From positions 372,001-436,000 of the forward strand of contig JAEUTO010000010.1 in the NCBI GenBank assembly GCA_016787785.1: a stretch of DNA of 64,000 nucleotides, written 5' to 3'. This document shows positions 16,562 to 24,214 of this stretch, piece after piece (within the stretch, counting starts at the first letter, position 1; each line of letters begins with the position of its first letter). Both the position numbers and the translations under genes were made by a program. The notes under the pieces were generated by a model. It searched no databases and was not told where the DNA came from. It saw only the letters and a list, made by a program, of their open reading frames with translations. The stretch is from Bacteroidia bacterium. GTDB lineage: Bacteria; Bacteroidota; Bacteroidia; B-17B0; Aurantibacillaceae.

Positions 16562-18289
16562 ATGAAAAAAATAATTTTAACCACTGCGGTTATATTTCTT
16601 ACAAGCGGCGCTTCTTATTTAAATGCCCAATTATTTAATAAGGATAAATTAAAGATCGGGAAAGAGAAAGAGGTGTCTAAAGAGAAAGAGGTGGTAAAAG
16701 AAGGTAGCGGTTCAAAAGATAGCCCCGCGGAAGTTGCTATTAATGGGGTAAAATTTAATATTAAAAAGCTCGACGAACTTTTAAAAAGTCCGAAATGGAC
16801 AGATCTTGATTATAGAAATAAAGTTCTTACCTACATTAACGAAATGGAGGACAAAATTGCCTCTATAAAAAGAGACGATCCAAAATACGATGTAAAGGAT
16901 TTTGAAAAAAAACACGCGGAGTATAAAGAAGCGTATAAAAAAGGTAAAGCCGAAAACGCCTCTGCTATGGGCAAAGGTGATGAGTACCGAATGTATAATC
17001 GGAAAATTGAACGTATTATGAAAATGGTTGATGGCATCGCATACGCTGATTCTTATAGCGACATGATTAGCAATACCATTAGAAATTCAACTTTGGCAAA
17101 GTTAAAAGACAGCTTGTCTGCCCTGGATTACCAAAGTATGAAAAATAAATTTACGAAAGAGGAATTAAAGGCTTTAGATTTTAATGATTTGAATAATGAA
17201 ACGGTTCTCAATGTTTTTACTTTTGAGAAAAAGTTTAAAACAAGTATAGTATATGCAATTACTAATCAATACGAAAAAAGAGCTGCTAAAGTTACGGATG
17301 ATATTGGCGAACATTTTATAATTGTTGATCAGGGTTTATCTTTTTTAAATGTTGTTTTACCTCATTTGACCAAAGAGAATACAACAGAGTTAAATGCGAA
17401 AAAAGCTGAATTTGAAGCGTCTGTGAAAAAAGATAAAGAGTATTTAAAATCAAATGTATCTACCGGTACTTATCATGATTCGCATTATAATCAACTAATA
17501 TTTACAAACGACGGCATGAAAATAGGTGCCGAAAATCCCTCACTTGAAAAAGCCGAGTTTAATGCTAAAGATAATATTTACATGAATATTTATTTAAATG
17601 GCAAATATAATACAAGCATTGAAACAGAATGGCAACACGCTGAAGTATATGTAAAACTTAATATTGATGGTAAGGATATTGAACTTGGATTGCCAATTGA
17701 TCTTACTCCCGCCGATGTAAACAAAAGTGCATATTGTTTTCCTTTATTACCGTCGCCGGAAAATAATACGCAACCTCATGTTGCTTATTGGGCATCTAAA
17801 ACTTTTAAGGATCTTTCTGTTGGAAAGCATACTATTATTGCGTTTGCGAGCTTTAAAGGTAAAACAGTTGCAAATAAATTTACGCTTAATATCGATGATA
17901 AAGAGGCAATGAAAAATCGGTATGAAGTATTTGAAACAAAGCGTGGCGACTTGTTTAAAATACCTGGAAAAGTTGGCACATTCGCGCCAGCTGAAATAGT
18001 TGCTGATGTGAAAAGAATAGTGCAGGAGGATAGTGAAGGCGGGAAATTAACGGTGGTAAAAGTAATTTCTTTTAATTCAGACTGGAGTATTGAAAAAAAT
18101 AAATACACAGGTGTAATTCTAAAAAGATTTCTTGAGTTTGGTTTGATCGTAAAGGATGCCAATGGTAAATGCTGGTATCAGGGCGAGCAATTTTATCAGG
18201 ATTTTGCTGGTTCAGGCAAATACACTAAAACAACACGAGGTGCTACTTTTTTTATCAGGGAGCGTATAAATTGCGCAGCAACAAAATAA
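16562..18289 (+). CDS. Exported helical protein, long form of the 'DP-x-YD / DW-x-I-TG' family
   Basis: 575 residues, the longest of the four paralogs. A signal peptide (1-22) is followed by a run of short Lys/Glu repeats (K-E-K-E-V near residues 37-46). The motif 'IKRDDPKYDVKDFEKKHAEY' near residue 102 is nearly the same as in the protein at 3997. The middle beta region ('NIYMNIYLNG', 'VGKHTIIAFASFKG') matches that of 3997, and the C-terminal domain has 'NSDWSIEKNKYTGVIL'. The 'E-x-T-G' position is K-Y-T-G here. The function is unknown. It lies between the lipoprotein at 15927 and the LamG/Ig protein at 18358, probably in one operon. Confidence 0.75.
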   Translation: MKKIILTTAVIFLTSGASYLNAQLFNKDKLKIGKEKEVSKEKEVVKEGSGSKDSPAEVAINGVKFNIKKLDELLKSPKWTDLDYRNKVLTYINEMEDKIASIKRDDPKYDVKDFEKKHAEYKEAYKKGKAENASAMGKGDEYRMYNRKIERIMKMVDGIAYADSYSDMISNTIRNSTLAKLKDSLSALDYQSMKNKFTKEELKALDFNDLNNETVLNVFTFEKKFKTSIVYAITNQYEKRAAKVTDDIGEHFIIVDQGLSFLNVVLPHLTKENTTELNAKKAEFEASVKKDKEYLKSNVSTGTYHDSHYNQLIFTNDGMKIGAENPSLEKAEFNAKDNIYMNIYLNGKYNTSIETEWQHAEVYVKLNIDGKDIELGLPIDLTPADVNKSAYCFPLLPSPENNTQPHVAYWASKTFKDLSVGKHTIIAFASFKGKTVANKFTLNIDDKEAMKNRYEVFETKRGDLFKIPGKVGTFAPAEIVADVKRIVQEDSEGGKLTVVKVISFNSDWSIEKNKYTGVILKRFLEFGLIVKDANGKCWYQGEQFYQDFAGSGKYTKTTRGATFFIRERINCAATK

Positions 18290-18357
18290 ATATCAATCAT
18301 TTTGTATAATTATAATATGATCAATGTCTTTAATAAACTATGTAAAATTAAATTATA

Positions 18358-20271
18358 ATGAAAAAACAAATTTTTATAGTCGCTATATTTTTCATGATTG
18401 GAATGGCTGTTCCTGCACAATCTAATTTTTCAAGTTCTATTGCAGGAGAAGCTCTTAATTTGGATGGGGTAAACGACTATATTGTTTGCCCTATTGCAGT
18501 GTCTTCATTTTCAAGTGGAGTATTTACACTCGAGGCATGGGCAAAAAGTAGTTCAAATAGCTCTTACACCTCAATTATTAAAAACTGGGGACATACTCTT
18601 AATGGCGCTTTTCATTTAGGAACCACTCTTATTGGTGATAAGTTTGAAATTTATCTTACTCAAAGCAATGGGACTACAATTTTTGCAACCGACCCAGCAA
18701 CAATTGCATTGGGCACTTGGTATCATATAGCGGCTGTTGCAGATGGAACAAATTTGCGTTTGTATAAAAATGGAATTCAAGTTGCTAGTACGAGTTATAA
18801 TGGAACTCTGCTTACAAATTTTCCTTATACTTTCATTGGCGCTAAGCCAAATGATACCGGAACTGCACCTTCTTCACCGGAGGCTGGACATTGGAACGGA
18901 ATATTGGATGAGCTGCGTATTTGGAACCGACCATTGTGCCAGGGTGAAATACAAAACAATATGAATGGCGAAATAGCCACTACAGCTTCAAGTCTATTAG
19001 CTAATTATCATTTTAATCAAGGTGTTGCATCTTCATCAAATCCAACAATAACAAGTTTAAATGACGCAACCGGAAATTTAAATACAGGATTACTTACCAA
19101 CTTTGCGTTAGTTGGTTCTACGAGTAACTGGATAGCCCCGGGTGGAGTAGTAAGCGGAAGTCTTGTTCCGGCGTTTGTTAGTCCTACCGTTACTATTTTC
19201 GGATCAAATGCAATATGTAACGGCGCAACAACTACTTTTACTGCGAGTGGTAATGTTATTACTTACACGTGGACATCTGGTCCTAACAACTCGTTATATA
19301 CAATCAGTCCTACAATAACTACAACCTATTCGGTTAGTGGAACAAATACAGCAGGTTGCCTCTCAAATATTGCCACTAAAACTTTATCTGTAAATCCTCT
19401 GCCTGTAGTTTCAGTTAATAATGGCGTTATCTGCTATGGTAATTCATTTACAATTACTCCAAGTGGCGCTAGCACATACACTATAAGCGGTGGTTCTTCT
19501 GTCGTTACCCCTACCGCTAACACGTCTTATAACATAACGGGCACAAGTTCTTTTGGCTGTGTAAGTTCTAATACGGCAGTAAGTTCGGTAACTGTAAATG
19601 CTTTACCTACTGTTTCTGTTAATAGTGGCGTAATTTGTTCAGGCGACTCATTTACAATTGCTCCAAGTGGTACTGCAGATACTTACTCCTACAGTAGTGG
19701 TGGTTCAATTGTAACACCAACAGCAAATACATTATACACTGTTACAGGAACCAGTACAGTTACATCTTGCACTAATACCGCTATTACTGCGGTAACTGTA
19801 AATGCTTTGCCAACTATAAATGCTGTTTCAAACGCAAGTGTATTGTGTGTTGGTCAATCAGCTTCATTATCAGCAAACGGAACAATTACTTATACATGGA
19901 ATACAAATGCAACGACTTCTGTAATTTTTGTTTCGCCAAGTGTAACAACAACTTATTCAGTTACAGGAACTGACATAAACGGATGTAGTAACAGCACAAC
20001 AATAACACAATCAGTTACGGCCTGCACTAGCTTGTTTACGATAAAAGGTAAAGAAATACAGGTAATAGCTATTTATCCAAACCCGAACAGGGGAGAGTTT
20101 ATGCTTGATATTAGTGTTAGTGGGCAATACTTAATAGTAAATGGCCTGGGTGAATTGGTTCAAAAAATAGAAGGCGTAGCAGGATTGCAGAAAATAGATA
20201 TGTTCAATTTACCTAAAGGGATTTATTACCTAGTAGGAGAAAACATCCGGTCAAAATTTTTGATCGAGTAA
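18358..20271 (+). CDS. T9SS-exported LamG-like / Ig-like surface protein
   Basis: 637 residues. After a signal peptide (1-20), residues ~30-205 form a concanavalin/laminin-G-like domain: 'ALNLDGVNDYIVCP', 'FTLEAWAKSS', 'WYHIAAVADGTNLRLYKNG' and 'ILDELRIWNRPL' are diagnostic of the LamG_3 group. Four Ig-like units follow (~278-560; 'ICNGATTTFTASG', 'ICYGNSFTITPSG', 'ICSGDSFTIAPSG', 'LCVGQSASLSANG'). A type A sorting domain ends the protein (IYPNPNRGEFML ... KGIYYLVG). LamG domains usually bind carbohydrate or protein ligands, so a surface adhesin role is likely but not shown. It probably belongs to the operon starting at 15927. Confidence 0.9.
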   Translation: MKKQIFIVAIFFMIGMAVPAQSNFSSSIAGEALNLDGVNDYIVCPIAVSSFSSGVFTLEAWAKSSSNSSYTSIIKNWGHTLNGAFHLGTTLIGDKFEIYLTQSNGTTIFATDPATIALGTWYHIAAVADGTNLRLYKNGIQVASTSYNGTLLTNFPYTFIGAKPNDTGTAPSSPEAGHWNGILDELRIWNRPLCQGEIQNNMNGEIATTASSLLANYHFNQGVASSSNPTITSLNDATGNLNTGLLTNFALVGSTSNWIAPGGVVSGSLVPAFVSPTVTIFGSNAICNGATTTFTASGNVITYTWTSGPNNSLYTISPTITTTYSVSGTNTAGCLSNIATKTLSVNPLPVVSVNNGVICYGNSFTITPSGASTYTISGGSSVVTPTANTSYNITGTSSFGCVSSNTAVSSVTVNALPTVSVNSGVICSGDSFTIAPSGTADTYSYSSGGSIVTPTANTLYTVTGTSTVTSCTNTAITAVTVNALPTINAVSNASVLCVGQSASLSANGTITYTWNTNATTSVIFVSPSVTTTYSVTGTDINGCSNSTTITQSVTACTSLFTIKGKEIQVIAIYPNPNRGEFMLDISVSGQYLIVNGLGELVQKIEGVAGLQKIDMFNLPKGIYYLVGENIRSKFLIE

Positions 20272-20309
20272 AAAGATATCTGGTAGCTACAGAAATATAA
20301 ACTAAATAT

Positions 20310-20690
20310 ATGTTAAGAAAAATGAAGAAGAAAATCATACTTTGCTTGGTAGCTGCAGCTACACTTAGCGCTAAACCCGGGATTAAAACCAATGTTTCAG
20401 AGGTTGTTGGATTCAGTGCTTCATTTCAAACACATAGTGTTGATGACAAAGTAAACAAAATGAATGAAGTAGTGGGCTTAACCGATTCTCAGAAAATAAA
20501 ATATAAAGCCTTAGTTGAAAAGAGCGAAAAGGAAAAGAAAGAATTACAGGAGAAAGTTAAAACTGCTACGTCTCAGGAAAAGGAAAAACTGCAAAATGAC
20601 TTTAAAAGGAACTATGAAGTAGAATTAAAAAAAATTCTTACGCCTGAGCAATTCAAAAAACTTGAAGATAAAAAATCTAAAAATAAATAG
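20310..20690 (+). CDS. Small exported helical protein, Spy/CpxP-like
   Basis: 126 residues with a signal peptide (MKKKIILCLVAAATLSA; ATG at 20322 would also serve as start). The mature part is strongly charged and helical, with 'LTDSQKIKYKALVEKSEKE' and 'ILTPEQFKKLEDKKSK'. The paired 'L-T-x-x-Q' and 'L-T-P-E-Q' motifs are the hallmark of Spy/CpxP-like periplasmic chaperones, although this one is short. It follows the LamG/Ig gene by 38 bases and could assist folding of the exported proteins of this operon; that role is inference. Confidence 0.65.
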   Translation: MLRKMKKKIILCLVAAATLSAKPGIKTNVSEVVGFSASFQTHSVDDKVNKMNEVVGLTDSQKIKYKALVEKSEKEKKELQEKVKTATSQEKEKLQNDFKRNYEVELKKILTPEQFKKLEDKKSKNK

Positions 20691-20994
20691 TAAAACTACT
20701 AATCGAAATAATAGAATCTTTAGAAACAGAACTGTAATCACCAGCGATACATTTATATTTCCTCGTGGGCAAGTATTAAACGGTAAATAAGCTTTAGTGA
20801 AGAAAGAATGAAGCACTTATGTATTAAATGACCGCATTTACTCAGTAAAACACTGCAGTTATATATTTGTCGAAATTTTTCACATTAAACTAAATAAATT
20901 TAATATTAAAGGCTCCATTTACCTTTTTATTTGCTATCCCTCAATTTGCATTGTAAATAAAATATTTAGCTGTTAAATAATAAATCTTATATAA
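20691..20994. other. Non-coding stretch, no clear feature
   Basis: 304 AT-rich bases between the Spy-like gene and the scramblase-like gene. I find no convincing ORF, terminator or RNA. A single CACTTAT (20814-20820) resembles the LytTR-type repeat, but no second copy lies 21-22 bases away. Confidence 0.5.
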
Positions 20995-21585
20995 ATGAAA
21001 AATATATTTTTAGACATAAATACTTTTGTAATTGACGAAAAAGTGACATTTTTTGAGTTTTCAAAAAATAGCTACCAGGTATTTAATGATAATGCCGAAA
21101 AGGTTGCTCATATAAATCAGAAGATCACTGTTTGGGAGCAAATACTTCGTGTTCTCATTGATAAAAAACGCCTGCCTTTTTTGTTGGAAATCAAAGATTC
21201 TGAAAATACTTTACAGGCCGTTATATCGCGAGGCTGGACCTTTGGCATGTCGAATATTAAAATTTTGGATAAGAACAATACCGAAATGGGAACGATCAAA
21301 AGAAAATTCTCATTAAAACCAACATTCATGATTTCTGACTTCCAGGGTAATGCAATTGCACAAATAATCGGAGATTACTATGCCTGGGACTTTGAAATAA
21401 AGGATCTCTCAGGAAAAATTATTGGGACAATTAATAAAAAATGGACTGGTTTTGCAAAAGAACTGTTTTCATCTGCCGATAAATACATTGTAAAAATTGA
21501 TCCTAATTACAGTGATAAGGTTGGAAGGATATTAATTCTCTCGAGTGCTATTACGATAGATATGATCCTAAAAAATAATAAATAG
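20995..21585 (+). CDS. Phospholipid scramblase-like / tubby C-terminal-like protein
   Basis: 196 residues, no signal peptide. The layout of antiparallel strands ('FFEFSKNSYQVFNDNAEKVAHI', 'PFLLEIKDSENTLQAVISRGW', 'NIKILDKNNTEMGTIKRKF', 'FMISDFQGNAIAQIIGDYYAWDFEIKDLSGKIIGTINKKW') with a C-terminal hydrophobic helix (~173-190, 'ILILSSAITIDMIL') matches the scramblase/LURP-one group, which share the tubby-like beta barrel. In bacteria the role of this family is not established; membrane-lipid binding is probable. It is followed at 35 and 38 bases by a small membrane protein and a GRAM/PH-like protein, suggesting a membrane-related cluster. Confidence 0.7.
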   Translation: MKNIFLDINTFVIDEKVTFFEFSKNSYQVFNDNAEKVAHINQKITVWEQILRVLIDKKRLPFLLEIKDSENTLQAVISRGWTFGMSNIKILDKNNTEMGTIKRKFSLKPTFMISDFQGNAIAQIIGDYYAWDFEIKDLSGKIIGTINKKWTGFAKELFSSADKYIVKIDPNYSDKVGRILILSSAITIDMILKNNK

Positions 21586-21620
21586 AGATTTTGCTCTTAT
21601 TAGTGAATTTATAGCTGTGT

Positions 21621-21860
21621 ATGAAGAATAATAAAGGCTCGAATAATGTTTTGCTGATTGCCATGTTTATGCTGGCAATAGGAATTGTTTTTTTCTTTTA
21701 TGCGGTAGTTGGCTTTATAATGGGCTTGAATGAACAATTGATCGTTATAAGAGGCCAGGAAATGCCCTTCGTAGATGGAGCCGTATTTTGGCTTTCTTTG
21801 ATTATATCAATTCTGTCTTTTGTTTTTGGATACTTATTTATTAAGTTATCCCGTAGGTGA
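21621..21860 (+). CDS. Small membrane protein with two transmembrane segments
   Basis: 79 residues. The first hydrophobic segment covers about residues 10-32 ('VLLIAMFMLAIGIVFFFYAVVGFI') and the second about 53-73 ('VFWLSLIISILSFVFGYLFI'), separated by a short loop with 'RGQEMPFVDG'. The ends are positively charged (MKNNKGS, KLSRR). I recognise no family. It lies between the scramblase-like gene and the GRAM/PH-like gene in the same orientation with short gaps, so it is probably co-expressed with them. Confidence 0.6.
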   Translation: MKNNKGSNNVLLIAMFMLAIGIVFFFYAVVGFIMGLNEQLIVIRGQEMPFVDGAVFWLSLIISILSFVFGYLFIKLSRR

Positions 21861-21898
21861 TTAAAAAAAAGTGTTGAACAACTAAATATTTCGGTGTC

Positions 21899-22264
21899 AT
21901 GAACGATAAAATTTTAAAGACAGAAAAAGTTGGATATTTAAAATCAAAAATTAATTTACAGCAAGCTACTCTTACAATGACGGCAACAAAGATCAGTTTG
22001 CAGTGTAACAAGACGGCTATGGGCGGACTAGGATTGTTAGGAGCATTATTGCGTAAACGAATTGAAAAAATTGATACCGTTTTTGATCTTGATCTTGAAA
22101 GTATAAGGTCGGTGGAACAAGGTAAATTTGGAGCAGAGAAGAACGTGATGCAAATAACCTTTAATCAAAATGTAACTTACCGTGTCATTGTAAATAATTA
22201 TAAAGAATGGGAGGACCTTATCTTACACTATTTCAATAAACTGCTCAATCATAAAATTCGTTAA
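21899..22264 (+). CDS. Small GRAM/PH-like domain protein
   Basis: 121 residues, soluble. The pattern of strands 'LKSKINLQQATLTMTATKISLQC', 'FDLDLESIRSVEQGKFGAEKNVMQITF', 'VTYRVIVNNYKEWEDLILHYF', with a closing helix containing 'N-Y-K-E-W', is typical of bacterial GRAM/PH-like domains. These often bind membranes or act as adaptor modules. A Gly/Leu-rich loop (residues 41-50, 'MGGLGLLGALL') interrupts the first sheet. It is likely part of the little membrane cluster starting at 20995. The call rests on strand pattern only. Confidence 0.5.
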   Translation: MNDKILKTEKVGYLKSKINLQQATLTMTATKISLQCNKTAMGGLGLLGALLRKRIEKIDTVFDLDLESIRSVEQGKFGAEKNVMQITFNQNVTYRVIVNNYKEWEDLILHYFNKLLNHKIR

Positions 22265-22348
22265 TTCTAATCTATTTTATCTTTCGTTAACATCCTTTTT
22301 TGGCCTTGTTAATTCCGTTTAATGATATTTGATATAAATAAATATTAC

Positions 22349-23104
22349 ATGAGAGCAATTATTATTTTAGGTTTTGGCGTTATTGCGCAAGTTGCCTTGT
22401 CGCAACAACAACAGCAAATGCAGCAAGTGTTTGTAAACAATATTTCAAACATTAATATTCAATACCGCGGCAATCTTAGTAATAACGCTAACGTTAAATC
22501 CATTCAAACAAATATTTCTCAGGTAAATAACAGAGCCGTTCAAAGTCAGCAGTTAGCAAGTAATACATTAAAGGCAAGACCAACCCAACAATACACTCAA
22601 GTTAAAGTAACCAATACAAATAAAAATCCGGTTACCGCGCAGGTTCGACGTGCCAATCCACGCCCGCGGCCTAGATTGACCAATGCTATCCCGGTTAATG
22701 TTAATCCTCCACAAAACGTAGATGTAAACAATGTTTTGGAAGCTAATCAAGTTTTAGGTAACGAATTTAACCCTGTTGTACAAACGATTAATTTCATTAA
22801 TAATGATGACCTGCAAGTGCAAAACTTTTCGAATGTAACAAATGAAGGAGTTAACCCTTTTAGTCAACTCGACAATATCAATGTAGGCGCTCAAATAAAT
22901 TTTAATTTAGACCTTTCTTTAAATTTAAAAGGTAAGTCAAACATTAGATCGCGTTCATCAGCATCTTCTTCATCGTCTTCGCATTCAAAATCACGCAGTT
23001 TTAGCAAAAAGATGGCAAAATTAAAGCGCAATTTTTTTGGTAAACTTTCTTCCCACAAAAAAGGTAAACACCGTTTAGATGTTTGTTTTGCTTGGAAAAA
23101 TTAA
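22349..23104 (+). CDS. Exported Gln/Asn-rich protein with Ser-rich basic tail
   Basis: 251 residues from the ATG at 22349, chosen over the ATG at 22322 because it gives a clean signal peptide (MRAIIILGFGVIAQVALSQ). The mature protein begins with a Gln tract (QQQQQMQQ), is rich in Asn, Val and Gln with repeated N-x-N patterns to about residue 205, and then has a Ser/Arg/Lys-rich stretch ('SSASSSSSSHSKSRS') and a basic C-terminus ending LDVCFAWKN. Low complexity prevents family assignment; it could be a matrix or surface component. The stop overlaps the next start by one base (TAATG), so the genes are coupled. A second copy of the last ~11 codons is found at 23533-23565. Confidence 0.65.
   Translation: MRAIIILGFGVIAQVALSQQQQQMQQVFVNNISNINIQYRGNLSNNANVKSIQTNISQVNNRAVQSQQLASNTLKARPTQQYTQVKVTNTNKNPVTAQVRRANPRPRPRLTNAIPVNVNPPQNVDVNNVLEANQVLGNEFNPVVQTINFINNDDLQVQNFSNVTNEGVNPFSQLDNINVGAQINFNLDLSLNLKGKSNIRSRSSASSSSSSHSKSRSFSKKMAKLKRNFFGKLSSHKKGKHRLDVCFAWKN
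23073..23103 (+). repeat. First copy of a duplicated gene tail (second copy at 23533-23565)
   Basis: The segment encoding LDVCFAWKN plus stop, at the end of the Gln/Asn-rich gene, recurs after the lipoprotein gene. The shared cores are TTTAGATGTTTGTTTTG and TGGAAAAATTAA, with the bases between them differing. The second copy is in frame as H-L-D-V-C-F-V-W-K-N-stop, but no gene body leads into it. Confidence 0.7.
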
Positions 23105-23517
23105 TGAGAAGTAAATTTTATTTGCTATTAGTTTATTTTTTAAGTTCCTGCATTGCATCCGATAAACTGACTACGCGCACCTTTTCTTCAATGGAAGACA
23201 TGATATCTGTTATTAAAGAAGATTTCAAAAAAAGCCTTACAGATCTAAAAGATACAGTATATTATTTTCCTCCAATTACAAGTAAAATACCTGGAGATAC
23301 AACTATAATTATGTTTGGATCTTGTAAACCCCTGAGCTTTAAAAAAACCGGCAACGAGTTCCATATTAACAGCAAGAGTCGGGTGCTTGGTGATACTACA
23401 ATTATTTTATTTCCATCTAAAAGCGCTGAAATTTATTTGACTCACATGGTAGAATATTACATTGACCGGAAGAAATTGAAAATTCTGTATGTCGCCAATG
23501 ACGGGTTCATTCAATAA
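23104..23517 (+). CDS. Small lipoprotein of unknown function
   Basis: 137 residues from the ATG at 23104, which overlaps the previous stop by one base. The in-frame ATG at 23083 would place seven residues before the signal and is unlikely. The lipobox is 'YFLSSC' with Cys16. The mature part has one long helix ('SSMEDMISVIKEDFKKSLTDLKDTVYYF') and strands ending 'YYIDRKKLKILYVANDGFIQ'. I recognise no family. The gene is bracketed by a ~35-bp repeat of the upstream gene's 3' end, which suggests it was inserted there. Confidence 0.65.
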   Translation: MRSKFYLLLVYFLSSCIASDKLTTRTFSSMEDMISVIKEDFKKSLTDLKDTVYYFPPITSKIPGDTTIIMFGSCKPLSFKKTGNEFHINSKSRVLGDTTIILFPSKSAEIYLTHMVEYYIDRKKLKILYVANDGFIQ

Positions 23518-23532
23518 TAAAATTTAAACCTC

Positions 23533-23565
23533 ATTTAGATGTTTGTTTTGTGTGGAAAAATTAAA
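23533..23565 (+). pseudogene. Vestigial tail: duplicated 3' end of the gene at 22349
   Basis: This non-coding remnant translates as KPHLDVCFVWKN followed by a stop, against KHRLDVCFAWKN at the end of the intact gene 460 bases upstream. It lies in the gap after the lipoprotein gene stop at 23517. It probably marks the original end of the upstream gene before the lipoprotein segment was inserted, or an unequal duplication. Confidence 0.55.
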
Positions 23566-23593
23566 TGTGAGAAAATAACCCCATTTAATTTTT
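23556..23593. terminator. Probable bidirectional AT-rich terminator
   Basis: A 12-bp perfect inverted repeat, AAAAATTAAATG (23556-23567) / CATTTAATTTTT (23582-23593), lies between convergent genes. The stem has few G/C pairs, so strength is uncertain, but A- and T-rich ends on both sides fit a shared terminator. Confidence 0.5.
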
Positions 23594-24016
23594 AGTAATC
23601 ATTATTCTATTGTAATCAAACACTTGCTTTTTTGGGTTAAAACTAACAAATAGTTGTTTTGCCGTTGTGCTGCTTTTTTCGTTTTCGTCGGTATTTATGA
23701 TCAATTCAAAATCAAAATTAAACGTGTTTGCTATAAATGTAGCGGTGGAAAAGAAAATGGTTTGTGTGTTTTTAAAATTACTGCCTACAATAAGCTTATA
23801 ATTTTTATTCAGTTGTAATTCAGCGGCAAGTTCTTCATCTCTTCCGGTTACGAGTATGATCTTGTCGCATACGAGCGTGTAATTGGCAGAGGTTCTCATG
23901 AGTTCCTGATCTAAAAATTTCCCGCTTATTATCAAGGATTGTGAATTGGAAGACTTGCTTCCAAAAAATAGAAGCAGATAGATAAGAATTTTTAGGTTTT
24001 GCGTTTTCATGGCCAT
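23585..24016 (-). CDS. Exported hypothetical protein
   Basis: 143 residues with a signal peptide ending near NSQ at residue 26. The Met at residue 3 (24010) is an equally good start. The mature part appears all-beta, with 'LIISGKFLDQELMRTSANYTLVCDKIIL', 'YKLIVGSNFKNTQTIFFSTATF' and 'FDFELIINTDENE', a layout like carrier or lipocalin-type small domains in this phylum, but I cannot name a family. It stands alone between two terminators, so it is probably a single-gene transcript. Confidence 0.6.
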   Translation of the reverse strand: MAMKTQNLKILIYLLLFFGSKSSNSQSLIISGKFLDQELMRTSANYTLVCDKIILVTGRDEELAAELQLNKNYKLIVGSNFKNTQTIFFSTATFIANTFNFDFELIINTDENEKSSTTAKQLFVSFNPKKQVFDYNRIMITKN

Positions 24017-24161
24017 CTATTTTCATAGAGTTAATCATATAGCTTGCCATGTTGTAAAAACGTGTAAAATCAAAGGTTTAAACGAGAAGCGGTTTTTAAA
24101 TTTTCCAGAAAATGGAAAATATTTCCGGTTTTAAGAAAGACATAAACTAATGTTCTGTAAT

Positions 24162-24200
24162 AAAAAAAGGCCATTGCACCGCGTGCAATGGCCTTTTTTT
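24162..24200. terminator. Strong bidirectional rho-independent terminator downstream of hpd
   Basis: An 11-bp G/C-containing stem, GGCCATTGCAC (24169-24179) / GTGCAATGGCC (24183-24193), has a three-base loop and is flanked by seven A's and seven T's. It lies 14 bases beyond the hpd stop on the minus strand. Confidence 0.95.
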
Positions 24201-24214
24201 AAAGAAAATGTTAC

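Noticed and set aside
17785-18162. 125-codon open frame on the minus strand
   Set aside because: It lies wholly inside the long helical-family gene at 16562, has no recognisable protein features, and its composition fits an antisense shadow.
20814-20820. Single CACTTAT as a third LytTR-type site
   Set aside because: No second copy at 21-22 bp on either side, and seven bases occur by chance in AT-rich DNA.
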